Below are positions 28,132 through 37,206 of a stretch of DNA of 64,000 nucleotides, in pieces (position 1 is the first letter of the stretch; each line of letters starts with the position of its first letter). The position numbers were made by a program, and so were the translations under genes. Source of the DNA: G963677085 sp963677085 (GTDB lineage Bacteria; Planctomycetota; Planctomycetia; Pirellulales; Thermoguttaceae); contig CAXXFH010000004.1 in NCBI GenBank assembly GCA_963677085.2, positions 4,402,001 to 4,466,000 of the forward strand. Direction: 5' to 3'. The notes under the pieces were generated by a model, which saw only the letters and a list, made by a program, of their open reading frames with translations, made no database searches and was not told the DNA's origin.

Positions 28132-29637
28132 CTACATCACCGCGAAGTAATTCTCCACCGCGCGGTCGAAGTATTCGGGCGTCATCACCGCAGTCGTTTT
28201 GTGGTACCGGCAGTAGTTGCGGATCTGTAGCAGCAGGTCGCGCGGTTGGCAGAATCGCAGGGGCCGTTGGATTTTGTAATAGTGTTCCTCGAGCACGTAC
28301 TGCACGGCGGCCCGATCGTACTCGACCCCCATTTTCGGCGCCATTAGCTCGAACAGTGCGTGGAATTCCTCCTCGCTCGGATCGATGGCCTCGATCTTGT
28401 AGGGGATACGTCGCAGAAAGGCCTCGTCGACCAGATCCCGCGGTTCGAGGTTCGTCGAGAAGACGATCAACTGATCGAACGGCACCTTGATCTTCTTGCC
28501 GTTCGGCAGGTTCAAAAAGTCGTAACGCTTTTCCAAGGGCACAATCCACCGGTTGAGCAGTTCGTCGATGCTCATCCGCTGACGGCCGAAGTCGTCGATC
28601 ACCAGCGTGCCGCAATTGCTTTTCAACTGCAACGGCGCCTCGCTGATACCGGTCGACGTGTTGATTGTCACTTCGAGCTGCGCCATGGTTAGCTCGCCGC
28701 CGGCGATGATCGTCGGTCGTTTGATGCGAACCCAGCGGCGGTCGATTTTGCAGTTATTCCACACCCCTTCGCTCGCTTCGGTGGGAACCTCTTCATGGTT
28801 GACCGGGTCGAAAAGGCGGATGATTTCGCCGTCGATACCGATCGCCCGGGGGATCCAGGTTTCTTCACCGAAAGCGGCCGTCACACGCTCGGCGATGCTT
28901 GTTTTGCCGTTGCCCGGAGGGCCGAAGAGAAACAGCCCTCGGCCGGAGTTGATGGCCGGGCCGAGCCGGTCGAGTATCTTTTTGTTGAGCACCAAGTCTT
29001 CGAACGCTCGATGCAGGTCGTTGACCGTGGGATGCTGGTTCGAGAGCGATTGAGCTTTGACGCTTTTGATGTAGTCGTCGAGCGTGACGGGTGCGGAGCC
29101 GAAATAGGTGCAGTGCAATGAATAGCGGCGTGCCCGTTCGCGCCCCATGTCGCTAAGCTGGTATTGGTAGTCGTTCATGGGAGCCGCGCCGCGGTGTCCC
29201 ACGAGTTGTTCCTGCTTCATTCCCCGCAGAAGTTCGTCGATGTGGACGAAGGGGAGCTTGATTTGGTCGGCGATTTCGCGTCCGCTGGCATCGCCCCGCG
29301 CAAGCAGGTATTTCAGTACCAGGGCCTCGACTTCGCTTTCGCTGAGTCCGGCTTCGCGAATCGTCTCGGGCTCGGTCGGCACGAAGTTGTTGCGGAGTCG
29401 CTCGGGCACGGTGGCGGTACCGGTGGCCGTGGCTGCTGCGGCCGTGTCGGCTGGCGTTTGACCGGCCATGCTGTTGATCCGCTCGAGTAGTGCTTCGAGC
29501 TTGGGGTCTTTGGGGCCGCCGCCGTCGTCTTCGTGCTCGGGCTGCGCAGCCGCCATTGCGGCATAGGGATCGGTGTCGTCTACCGCGGGCGTCGCGCCCG
29601 CCAAACGTGCCAATAGATTGTCAGGTGTGTCGGCCAT
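28132..29637 (-). CDS. AAA family ATPase with N-terminal winged-helix region
   Basis: A 501-residue ATPase. The first ~90 residues are Ala/Thr/Pro-rich. A helix-turn-helix-like part follows (ALVLKYLLARGDASGREIADQ, then VHIDELLRGMKQEQLVGHRG). The Walker A is LFLFGPPGNGKTSIAERV and the Walker B-like segment GTLVIDDFGRQRMS. LIVFSTNLEPRDLVDEAFLRRIPYKI is the sensor 1/arginine finger region. The C-terminal helical lid ends RPLRFCQPRDLLLQIRNYC. It looks like a planctomycete-type regulatory or remodelling ATPase. Its partner is not evident from neighbours, and no specific function can be given. The ATG at 29637 is preferred to the open extension. Confidence 0.8.
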   Translation of the reverse strand: MADTPDNLLARLAGATPAVDDTDPYAAMAAAQPEHEDDGGGPKDPKLEALLERINSMAGQTPADTAAAATATGTATVPERLRNNFVPTEPETIREAGLSESEVEALVLKYLLARGDASGREIADQIKLPFVHIDELLRGMKQEQLVGHRGAAPMNDYQYQLSDMGRERARRYSLHCTYFGSAPVTLDDYIKSVKAQSLSNQHPTVNDLHRAFEDLVLNKKILDRLGPAINSGRGLFLFGPPGNGKTSIAERVTAAFGEETWIPRAIGIDGEIIRLFDPVNHEEVPTEASEGVWNNCKIDRRWVRIKRPTIIAGGELTMAQLEVTINTSTGISEAPLQLKSNCGTLVIDDFGRQRMSIDELLNRWIVPLEKRYDFLNLPNGKKIKVPFDQLIVFSTNLEPRDLVDEAFLRRIPYKIEAIDPSEEEFHALFELMAPKMGVEYDRAAVQYVLEEHYYKIQRPLRFCQPRDLLLQIRNYCRYHKTTAVMTPEYFDRAVENYFAVM

Positions 29638-30101
29638 AGCTATCTGTACGCGGGATAACCGGTAGGGGAGTGCTTGCACGCACACCTTTGTACGTGCACG
29701 ATCAACGAAGCGATTCTTGCTGCTGGTACTCTGTTGATGGGTACCCTAAAGATCGACCGAAAAACAACTTGCCGCTTCACCGGGCCGTGCTTCGCGACGG
29801 CCCTCGCGTTTCGCCATGGAAAACGGCCAGTTATTTTTCGGGGCGTCCTAACAACCCTAGCTTTTTGCCCGGCGGCTGGTACTGGAAAACCAGGAAGCGT
29901 GTGGAATCGGCGTGCAAAACCGATTATGCCGGCCGAAAAAAGTCATTCCGTCGCAAAGCCGTTACTTCCAACTTTTTTTGCCTCCTTCCTCGAATTCAGC
30001 ACCCCGACGCAAGAGGGGGGGGGGGCCTCTTCCGCCATCGGCCGCGGCCGTTATAATGAAGGCTCCCGAAATTCGTTTCGATCGCGAAAGAGGTCGCCAA
30101 T
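29638..30101. other. Intergenic region with G11 tract and -10 element upstream of mqnA
   Basis: About 460 bp without a recognisable gene, between divergent genes. A run of 11 G residues occupies 30015-30025. A consensus TATAAT lies at 30052-30057, 44 bp upstream of the mqnA start, but the matching -35 position (30029-30034) is not consensus. Ribosome site GAGGT lies at 30090-30094. Confidence 0.5.
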
Positions 30102-30926
30102 TTGTCGTTTGCCAGTGATATTTCGTCAGTCCGGATCGGCGCGGTCAGCTACCTCAACTCGAAGCCGCTAATCTTCTGTTTGCGGCGGCTGGTTCCCGAG
30201 GCCGTGATTTGCGAAGACCTCCCCAGCCGGTTGGCCGATCGGTTGGAGCAGGGCGATCTCGATGTTGCGCTGGTTCCGTCGATCGAGTACTTCCGCAATC
30301 CCGATTACGTGATCGTTTCCGACGCCTGCATCGCCTGTGAAGGGGCAGTGCGAAGTGTGAATCTTTACAGCCGTGTTCCGGTCGAAAGGATTCGTACCTT
30401 GGCGTTGGACGAGGGATCGCGTACCAGCGCCGCGCTCACGCAGCTACTGCTACGCGACCGCTTCGGCGTGGAGCCCGTCATCGAGCCGTTGCCAATTGGT
30501 GTCACGGCTGCCGATTGTTCGGCCGACGCCATGCTGGTGATTGGCGACCGCGGCATGTTTCCTCCCGATGGAGAGTATCACTTCGTCTGGGACATGGGCT
30601 GCCAGTGGTTGCAGTGGACCGGGTTGCCCTTCGTGTTCGCCATGTGGATCGGGCGCGAAGACAGCCGGCTGCAAGGCGTTGCCGAGGTGCTTACCGCCGC
30701 GCGCGACGAAGGAGTGACGCGGCTTGCCGAAATCGCCCGGCAAGAGGCTCCCGCGATTGGCATTCCGGAAATGGAGTGCTTGACCTATTTCAGCGACCAC
30801 CTGCAGTTTCGGCTTCGCGAGCCGCAACGCCAGGGATTGGCATTGTTCGGCCAATTGGCCTCGCGACATGGACTCGCTCCGGAGGAAGTAGATCTTGTCT
30901 TCTACGATCAACGGGCTACTCGATAA
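30102..30926 (+). CDS. mqnA: Chorismate dehydratase, menaquinone biosynthesis (futalosine pathway)
   Basis: A 274-residue enzyme that converts chorismate to 3-[(1-carboxyvinyl)oxy]benzoate, the first step of the futalosine menaquinone route. It shows the periplasmic-binding-like fold signature IGAVSYLNSKPLIFCL at the N-terminus, DVALVPSIEYF, the substrate loop IACEGAVRSVNLYSR and LALDEGSRTSAALTQLLL. The start codon is TTG at 30102, supported by GAGGT eight bases upstream and by homology starting about 11 residues in. It overlaps mqnC by 32 bp, so the two are coupled. Confidence 0.92.
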   Translation: MSFASDISSVRIGAVSYLNSKPLIFCLRRLVPEAVICEDLPSRLADRLEQGDLDVALVPSIEYFRNPDYVIVSDACIACEGAVRSVNLYSRVPVERIRTLALDEGSRTSAALTQLLLRDRFGVEPVIEPLPIGVTAADCSADAMLVIGDRGMFPPDGEYHFVWDMGCQWLQWTGLPFVFAMWIGREDSRLQGVAEVLTAARDEGVTRLAEIARQEAPAIGIPEMECLTYFSDHLQFRLREPQRQGLALFGQLASRHGLAPEEVDLVFYDQRATR

Positions 30927-32001
30927 GGCGGTCGCGGGCGAGCGGCTATCGTTCTCCGAAGGGGTCCGACTCATCGATTCTTACGACCTCGCCGCGCTCG
31001 GTCGCGCGGCCGACGCTGTCGTGCGCCGACTTCACCCGGAGCCCTATCGCACCTACAACATCGACCGCAATATCAACTACACGAACATCTGCACCAGCGG
31101 GTGTTTGTTCTGTGCGTTCTCGCGCAAACCGAAAGCCAAGGGCGGCTACGTCATTGAGTCCGACGAGTTGTATCGCAAGATCCGCGAAACAATCGAACTC
31201 GGTGGCGACCAGATTCTTTTGCAGGGCGGGATGCATCCCGAGTTGGGTATCGAGTGGTACGAGTCGCTGTTGCAGGGCATCAAGTCGCGATTCCCGCAGA
31301 TCAATATCCACGGTTTCGGGCCGCCGGAGATCGAGCATCTTTCTCAGGTGTCGGGTTTGCCGATCGACGACGTACTGCGGCGTCTGAAAGCAGCCGGGTT
31401 GGGGAGTCTACCGGGCGGGGGCGCGGAAATCTTGGTAGATCGGGTTCGTAAGGCGGTTAGCCCTTGCAAGTGTTCGGCCGATCGTTGGCTGGAAATCTGC
31501 CGCTTGTGGCACAACCTGGGCGGACGGGGTTCAGCTACCATGATGTTTGGCCACCTGGAAACCACGGCCGAACGGATCATGCATCTCGATCGCCTCCGCC
31601 AACTCCAGGACGAAACGGCCGGCTTCACGGCCTTTATCGGTTGGACGTTTCAGCCGGGTCATACCGAGTTGGCCGATCTTCCCAAGTGCGGCGCCTTCGA
31701 GTATCTGAAGACATTGGCGGTTAGCCGTTTGTATTTAGACAACTTCGCTAACCTCCAGGCAAGCTGGGTAACTCAGGGGTTGAAGATTGGCCAAATGGCC
31801 CTCCGTTTTGGGGCCAACGACTTAGGGAGCCTGATGATTGAAGAGAATGTGGTCGCCGCGGCCGGTACATCGTTCCGCGCTAGCGAAGCGCAATTGTGCC
31901 ACGCCATCGAGCAGGCCGGTTATACCCCCCGTCGCCGAAATGTCTTCTACCAACTCGTCGATTCACCTAAGTCACACGCCTACCGTGATGCCGCAAGGTA
32001 A
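30895..32001 (+). CDS. mqnC: Cyclic dehypoxanthine futalosine synthase, radical SAM
   Basis: A 368-residue radical SAM enzyme that cyclises dehypoxanthine futalosine in the futalosine pathway. The cluster-binding CxxxCxxC is CTSGCLFC, preceded by YNIDRNINYTNI. The family phrases LLQGGMHPELGIEWY, GLGSLPGGGAEIL and FGANDLGSLMIEENVV are all present. The start is TTG at 30895, with GGAGGAAG from 30881 as ribosome site, inside the end of mqnA. The order mqnA-mqnC is common. The remaining pathway genes (mqnB or mqnE, mqnD) are not in the window, although a deaminase-type amidohydrolase lies 3.4 kb downstream. Confidence 0.95.
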   Translation: MSSTINGLLDKAVAGERLSFSEGVRLIDSYDLAALGRAADAVVRRLHPEPYRTYNIDRNINYTNICTSGCLFCAFSRKPKAKGGYVIESDELYRKIRETIELGGDQILLQGGMHPELGIEWYESLLQGIKSRFPQINIHGFGPPEIEHLSQVSGLPIDDVLRRLKAAGLGSLPGGGAEILVDRVRKAVSPCKCSADRWLEICRLWHNLGGRGSATMMFGHLETTAERIMHLDRLRQLQDETAGFTAFIGWTFQPGHTELADLPKCGAFEYLKTLAVSRLYLDNFANLQASWVTQGLKIGQMALRFGANDLGSLMIEENVVAAAGTSFRASEAQLCHAIEQAGYTPRRRNVFYQLVDSPKSHAYRDAAR

Positions 32002-32063
32002 GCTACCATAAGGGGCTTAGTGGAAAGAGAAACAGCCCCACGGGTGTCTCGCGCGACCTGCAC

Positions 32064-32162
32064 CGGTGCCATTTCGGTACATGGTGCCATGCCCTCGGCA
32101 ACGTGGGTATGGATACGTATCGCACCTCGATCATGCTCGCGCAAGCGTGGGCATGGTACCCG
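32064..32162. repeat. Diverged copy of the GGTGCCATG hairpin repeat
   Basis: CGGTGCCAT near 32064 and GCATGGTACCCG at 32151-32162 form the outer arms. An inner segment GCTCGCGCAAGCGTGGGC resembles the GCAAGCGTGG core of the copy at 18483-18506. It lies between mqnC and the ABC transporter. Confidence 0.55.
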
Positions 32163-32233
32163 TTGTTCGGCGCGACCACCGGTCGCGGCTTTGTGGAATG
32201 CAACCCAAGATCCCTTGGCCCTGATCCCGTAAT

Positions 32234-32291
32234 CCCCAGCCCCCAGCCCCCAGCCCCCAGCCCCCAGCCCCCAGCCCCTAGTCCCCAGCCC
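32234..32291 (+). repeat. CCCCAGC heptamer tandem repeat in the natA leader
   Basis: Six exact copies of CCCCAGC at 32234-32275 are followed by CCCCTAGT and one more CCCCAGC. The repeat ends just before the natA ATG and occupies the place where a ribosome-binding site would be; none is visible. Confidence 0.85.
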
Positions 32292-32295
32292 CTTC

Positions 32296-33057
32296 ATGAT
32301 CAAAGTCAAAGACCTAACGAAGCACTACGCCGACTTGCGGCGTGGCAAGTTCGTGGCCTTGGGGGGGATTAGTTTCCATGCGCAGCCGGGGCAGATCTAC
32401 GGGCTGTTGGGGCCCAACGGAGCCGGCAAAACCACGGCCCTGCGAATCCTCAGTACGGTGTTGCGTCCGACCAGCGGTACGGCCATGTTGAACGGCTACG
32501 ATGTGGTCACCCAGCCTTCGCTGGTTCGCCACCAAATCGGATTCATGTCGGCCAACACGGCCGTTTACGATCGGATGACTGGCTGGGAGATGGTCGAACA
32601 CTTCGGCCGGCTACACGGTATCGATCGCGGCGAACTGAACGACCGGATGGAGCGATTGTTCGAGCAGCTAAAAATGCACGATGTCCGCGACCGGCTGGGC
32701 GCCAAGATGTCGACCGGCATGAAGCAGAAGGTCTCGATCGCCCGCGCGATTGTCCACGACCCGCCCGTATTGATCTTCGACGAAGCCACCTCGGGGCTCG
32801 ACGTATTGGTTGCCCGGGCGCTGTTGAACACCGTGTCGGATCTGCGCGATCAGGGCAAGTGTATCATCTTCTCGACCCACATCATGCGCGAGGCCGAGAA
32901 GCTTTGCGACCGCGTGGCCATCGTTCACCGTGGCCATCTCTTGGCTGAGGGCACGTTGGACGAACTCCGCGCACAGCACCAGGAAGACGATCTGGAGGAG
33001 TTGTTCTTCCAGTTGATCCAACATCACGAAGAATCCCGCGATATGCAAACGGCATGA
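32296..33057 (+). CDS. natA: ABC transporter ATP-binding protein, NatA-like
   Basis: A 253-residue ATPase. Walker A is GLLGPNGAGKTTALR near residue 37, the ABC signature lies in KMSTGMKQKVSIARAI and Walker B in VLIFDEATSGLD. The switch histidine is in IIFSTHIMREAEKLCDR. It is similar to the NatA subunit of Na+-extruding exporters. The gene overlaps its permease partner by 4 bp (ATGA). Substrate is inferred only from the family; drug or ion export are alternatives. Confidence 0.9.
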   Translation: MIKVKDLTKHYADLRRGKFVALGGISFHAQPGQIYGLLGPNGAGKTTALRILSTVLRPTSGTAMLNGYDVVTQPSLVRHQIGFMSANTAVYDRMTGWEMVEHFGRLHGIDRGELNDRMERLFEQLKMHDVRDRLGAKMSTGMKQKVSIARAIVHDPPVLIFDEATSGLDVLVARALLNTVSDLRDQGKCIIFSTHIMREAEKLCDRVAIVHRGHLLAEGTLDELRAQHQEDDLEELFFQLIQHHEESRDMQTA

Positions 33058-35321
33058 CTTTCGCCAACGTCAAACTGATTCTCACCCGCGAGATCCGCGA
33101 TCAACTGCGCGACCGGCGTACGCTGTTCATGGTGTTGGTCTTGCCGATTCTCTTGTACCCGTTGTTGGGGATGAGTTTTGTCCAGATTCAGCAGTTTCTC
33201 AAGCAGAAGCCTGCCCGGATTTGGGTGGTCGGCGCCCGGCAACTTCGCGATTTGCCGACACTGATCGACGGCACCCGCTTTGCCAACGAGGTATTCGACA
33301 ATCCGGTGGAAGAGCGCGATCGACTGCTTTTGAGCTTTCCGTCGGATGAAGCGGCACCGCAGACGGTGACGGTGGAAGACCTGATCGACGAGGCCCGGCA
33401 AAAGGTGCTGGCTCGCGAATACGACGCGGCGATCTGTTTTCCGGAGGGGTTTGGCGCTCGGGCGGCTGGGAATCGGACGACAGGGGATCAGGCAACAGCG
33501 AATCAGGCAACAGCGAATCAGGCAACGGGCGAAAAAGACAGCACAGACGCTGCATCCGAAGAAGAACCTGGCATCCGTCCGCCGAGAATTTTCTACGTTT
33601 CGGCTACCGAGAAGTCGCTGCTCGCGTTTGCCCGATTGTCCCGCGTGTTGGAAAGCTGGGAAGAGAAGCTAGTTGAAAAAAACCTGGTCGAGGCGGGCGT
33701 ACCGATTCGCGCGGCGCAGCCGTTCGACCTGGAGACGGAAGACCTTACCCAGCAGACCGACTACCGTGGGGCCGCCCTCTGGTCGAAGCTGTTGCCGGTA
33801 ATGCTGTTGCTTTGGGCGATGACCGGAGCGTTCTACCCGGCGATCGACCTTTGTGCCGGCGAGAAAGAGCGTGGCACGCTGGAAACGCTCTTGAGCAGTC
33901 CGGCCGAGCGGAGCGAGATCGTGTTGGGAAAGCTGCTGACGGTGATGCTCTTCAGCATGCTTACGGCCGTGTTGAACCTGATCAGCATTGGTATCACGGC
34001 GTGGCTGGTTTTCTCGCAGCGTCCGGAGTTTGCGTTGCCTTCGCCGAGTGCGATTGGTTGGCTGGCTCTGGCGTTGGTGCCGATTGCCGCGTTGTTCAGT
34101 GCGTTGTGCCTGGCGCTAGCCGCTTTCGCCCGCAGCTCGAAAGAAGGCCAATACTACCTGATGCCTTTGATGTTGGTCACCATGCCGTTGGCCGTGATGC
34201 CCATGTCGGGCGGGGTGGAGTTGAACCTGGGCAACAGCCTGATTCCCGTGTCGAACGTGGTGTTGCTGCTGCGAATGCTGTTGGAGGGCAACTACTGGCC
34301 GGCCCTGCAATACGCGCCGATTGTGATCGCCGTCACCCTGATCGCGTGCATGTTGGCTATCCGTTGGGCGGTCGATCAGTTCAACTCCGAGGCGGTGCTC
34401 TTCCGCGAAAGCGAACGGCTTGACTTGCGGCTTTGGCTGCGGCATCTTTTCCGCGATCGCAAGGTCACGCCCACCGTGGCCGCGGCCGGCTGCTGTGCCG
34501 TGTTGATTCTCGTGTTGCGGTTTTACCTCGGTTCGTTGATAACGCCGCCGACCGATTTTGCCGGTTTCCTGCGGATGCAGTTCGCCGTCCAGTTTCTCGT
34601 GATCGCCGGACCTCCGGTGGCCATGGCCCTGCTGTTGACGCGCAGCACAAAGCAAACGCTTCTGCTGCGAAGCCCTCCGTCGCTGGCTCTGCCGGCTGCC
34701 GTGTTGATGGCCATTGTGCTGCATCCGGTGATCAACGCCATTGGAAAAATGGTAACGCATCTCTACCCGATGGACGAGCGCATCGGCCAGATGCTTCAAG
34801 GGATTTTCACACCGGAGCCGCCGCTTTGGCAGATCCTCCTGGTGATTGCCGTGTTGCCGGCCATCTGCGAGGAGTTGGCCTTCCGGGGATTCATCCTCTC
34901 CGGTTTTCGCCACATGGGACACAAGTGGCGGGCAATCGTCTTCAGTTCTGTGTTGTTCGGTTTCGCCCACATGGTGTTGCAGCAACAGTTAATCGCCGGG
35001 CTGGTCGGGCTGGTCATCGGCTACATCGCTGTGCAGTCGGGTAGCATTTGGCCGTGCATGTTGTTCCACGTGACAAACAACTCGCTGGGCGTGCTGGTCA
35101 ACATGATTCCTGCCCAAACGGTCCGAAGTTATCCCATACTCAACTGGATGATGGCCCGCAACGAAGGCGGTGCCTATAGCTTCGCCTGGCCCGTGGTGGC
35201 CCTGGGCGCGGTGGCCGCCGCCTACCTGCTGCTCTGGTTCAGCCGCCTCCGCTACGAACGCACGGAGGAAGAACAACTCCAAGAGACCATCGAGCGGATC
35301 TACCGCGAAGACATGGCGTAG
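33054..35321 (+). CDS. natB: ABC transporter permease (NatB-like) fused to CPBP intramembrane protease
   Basis: A 755-residue membrane protein. The N-terminal helix (RTLFMVLVLPILLYPLLGMSF) and a large external loop are followed by permease helices (ALWSKLLPVMLLLWAMTGAF, GTLETLLSSPAERSEIVLGKL), as in NatB. From residue ~560 a CPBP (Rce1/Abi-type) protease domain follows, with the EExxxR motif in CEELAFRGFILSGF and the second histidine motif in FGFAHMVLQQ, then HVTNNS. The external loop contains a low-complexity insertion, QATANQATANQATG, encoded by short DNA repeats near 33475-33540. It forms an exporter with the ATPase upstream. The role of the fused protease is unknown. Confidence 0.88.
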   Translation: MTFANVKLILTREIRDQLRDRRTLFMVLVLPILLYPLLGMSFVQIQQFLKQKPARIWVVGARQLRDLPTLIDGTRFANEVFDNPVEERDRLLLSFPSDEAAPQTVTVEDLIDEARQKVLAREYDAAICFPEGFGARAAGNRTTGDQATANQATANQATGEKDSTDAASEEEPGIRPPRIFYVSATEKSLLAFARLSRVLESWEEKLVEKNLVEAGVPIRAAQPFDLETEDLTQQTDYRGAALWSKLLPVMLLLWAMTGAFYPAIDLCAGEKERGTLETLLSSPAERSEIVLGKLLTVMLFSMLTAVLNLISIGITAWLVFSQRPEFALPSPSAIGWLALALVPIAALFSALCLALAAFARSSKEGQYYLMPLMLVTMPLAVMPMSGGVELNLGNSLIPVSNVVLLLRMLLEGNYWPALQYAPIVIAVTLIACMLAIRWAVDQFNSEAVLFRESERLDLRLWLRHLFRDRKVTPTVAAAGCCAVLILVLRFYLGSLITPPTDFAGFLRMQFAVQFLVIAGPPVAMALLLTRSTKQTLLLRSPPSLALPAAVLMAIVLHPVINAIGKMVTHLYPMDERIGQMLQGIFTPEPPLWQILLVIAVLPAICEELAFRGFILSGFRHMGHKWRAIVFSSVLFGFAHMVLQQQLIAGLVGLVIGYIAVQSGSIWPCMLFHVTNNSLGVLVNMIPAQTVRSYPILNWMMARNEGGAYSFAWPVVALGAVAAAYLLLWFSRLRYERTEEEQLQETIERIYREDMA

Positions 35322-35383
35322 AGAGTTGGGAGCGGGGATGTCGAGGATCAGCAGCCAAACGAGGCTTGGACGCTTCAGCGACC

Positions 35384-36640
35384 ATGAAGCCGTATTGTTT
35401 CTCTCTCAACCGCACCATGCTTCAACTCAAGGCCCGATACGTCTTCCCTGGCGACGCGGAACCGATCCCCGACGGCGTGGTCCAAATCGACCGTAGCCGC
35501 ATCGTGGCCGTCGGCCGGCGTGCTTCGGACGACTACGCCGTCGAAGACCTCGGCAATGTTGCGCTACTGCCAGGGCTGGTCAATGCCCATACGCATCTCG
35601 ACCTCAGCGGAATCGACTGCCCACTCGGCGCGCCCGGCATGTCGTTGGTCGACTGGCTTTCCAACGTGGTCGCCAGCCGTAGCGACACCTCGGCGGCCGA
35701 GGCCGTAACGAGCGGTATCCGAGAGTCGATCCGACACGGCACCACGCTGCTGGCCGATATCGCTGCGGCCGACACAATCTGGCCATCCGTTGTTCCGCTC
35801 GACCGTCGTTCGATCGTATTTGGCGAACTGATCGGGCCGACGTCGCAGCGTGTTGACGACGCCTGCCGCCGAGCCGCCGAGTACCTTGCTGCCGTGCAAC
35901 TTGCCGCCACACAGACCAGCAACGCATGGCGGCCAGGCCTTAGTCCTCACGCACCCTATAGTGTTCATCCCGAGTTGTTGTGCCGCGTGGTCCGCCTGGC
36001 CAACGACGAGCAGGTGCCCTTGGCGATGCACTTGGCCGAATCTCCCGAGGAAATCGAACTGCTGGCCACCGGTCGTGGGCCGTTTCGGCCCTTTCTCGAA
36101 AATCTCGGCGCATGGACCGACAATCTGGTGCCTGTCGGTACACGACCGCTGGACTACCTCAAGCAACTCGCCACCGCTCCCCGGGCGTTGATCGTTCACG
36201 GCAACTATCTCGACGACGAGGAGATCGTCTTCCTTGCCGGCGAGTCGAACCATATGCCCGTGGTCTTCTGCCCTCGCACGCACGCCTACTTCGACCACGC
36301 GCCGTATCCGCTGGCGAAGATGCTGGCCGCTGGCGTCACGGTTGCGCTGGGCACCGATAGCCGCGCCTCGTCGCCCAACTTAAGCGTGCTCGAAGAGATG
36401 CGTCACGTGGCCGCACACTACCCGAGCGTTGAACCGTCGACCGTCTTGCGGTTGGGCACGCTTGGCGGTGCTACGGCCCTGGGATGCGCCGAGCGGCTTG
36501 GTACCCTCGCGCCCGGCAAGCTGGCCAACCTGGCGGCCGTCGCCCTGCCCGACCGCGACGACGATCCCTACGCCCTGCTGTTCGATTCTACCGAACCGGT
36601 CGTCGGCACCTGGTGCCGGGGAACGCAGTTGGGGGAGTAA
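35384..36640 (+). CDS. Amidohydrolase, deaminase type; possible aminodeoxyfutalosine deaminase
   Basis: A 418-residue metal-dependent hydrolase of the ATZ/TRZ and cytosine-deaminase-like group. The metal ligands appear as LPGLVNAHTHLDLSG (HxH), LSPHAPYSVHP, AMHLAESPEEIELL and ALGTDSRASSPNLSVLEEM (catalytic Asp). In genomes using the futalosine pathway without an MqnB hydrolase acting on futalosine, an amidohydrolase of this group deaminates aminodeoxyfutalosine. Its position after mqnA-mqnC and the exporter makes that the most likely role, by inference. Guanine or S-adenosylhomocysteine deaminase activity are alternatives. ATG at 35384 is used; a second ATG at 35417 is closer to the conserved core. 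Confidence 0.75.
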   Translation: MKPYCFSLNRTMLQLKARYVFPGDAEPIPDGVVQIDRSRIVAVGRRASDDYAVEDLGNVALLPGLVNAHTHLDLSGIDCPLGAPGMSLVDWLSNVVASRSDTSAAEAVTSGIRESIRHGTTLLADIAAADTIWPSVVPLDRRSIVFGELIGPTSQRVDDACRRAAEYLAAVQLAATQTSNAWRPGLSPHAPYSVHPELLCRVVRLANDEQVPLAMHLAESPEEIELLATGRGPFRPFLENLGAWTDNLVPVGTRPLDYLKQLATAPRALIVHGNYLDDEEIVFLAGESNHMPVVFCPRTHAYFDHAPYPLAKMLAAGVTVALGTDSRASSPNLSVLEEMRHVAAHYPSVEPSTVLRLGTLGGATALGCAERLGTLAPGKLANLAAVALPDRDDDPYALLFDSTEPVVGTWCRGTQLGE

Positions 36641-36724
36641 CTGGGGATAGGTGTAAAGGATGAAGTAGGAAGGCCGAGGTTATCCTTTAGAATTCATCCT
36701 TTCATTCGTTTCGGCTTTCGCCTC

Positions 36725-37075
36725 CTATCTCGTTCCGTTTCCCCGTCGCCGTTTCTCTTCCAGGCCGGAGGTGCCGAAGCGACGTTGGAGTTCGGCTTCC
36801 ACGTCTTCCAGCGGTACGTTGCTGTGGACCAGCAGGACGAATAGGTGGTAGAGCAGGTCGGCCGCTTCGTGGACGGTGGCACGTTGGCGCTCGGTCTTGT
36901 CGCCCGACATTTTGGCGGCTTCGATCAACTCTCGCGACTCCTCGGCGATTTTTTTGGTAATCGCGTCGACACCGCCGTCGAGCAGGGTCGTGGTATACGA
37001 ACCGGCCGGGCGGCGGACGTTGCGGTCCTCAAGCACGGCCATCAACTGGTGAAAAATCGATTGACGCGAGGGCAT
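36725..37075 (-). CDS. hisE: Phosphoribosyl-ATP pyrophosphohydrolase
   Basis: A 116-residue enzyme for the second step of histidine biosynthesis, hydrolysing phosphoribosyl-ATP to phosphoribosyl-AMP. The all-alpha MazG-like core is visible as SYTTTLLDGGVDAITKKIAEESRELIEAA and the metal-binding HEAADLLYHLFVLL. The C-terminus is a short basic tail. It stands alone on the minus strand, divergent from miaA, and no other his gene is near it. Confidence 0.93.
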   Translation of the reverse strand: MPSRQSIFHQLMAVLEDRNVRRPAGSYTTTLLDGGVDAITKKIAEESRELIEAAKMSGDKTERQRATVHEAADLLYHLFVLLVHSNVPLEDVEAELQRRFGTSGLEEKRRRGNGTR

Positions 37076-37206
37076 GTTTTGCTCTTTTCAGCATCCCGGG
37101 GCGTTGTCACAATGAGCGTCGTTGTGAAAGCGTATCCTTCGACAGGACGTTCGGCAAGCCCTGGTGCTTTTCGAGCGAAATAAGGTTCTCGTGCCGGTTG
37201 CTGACT

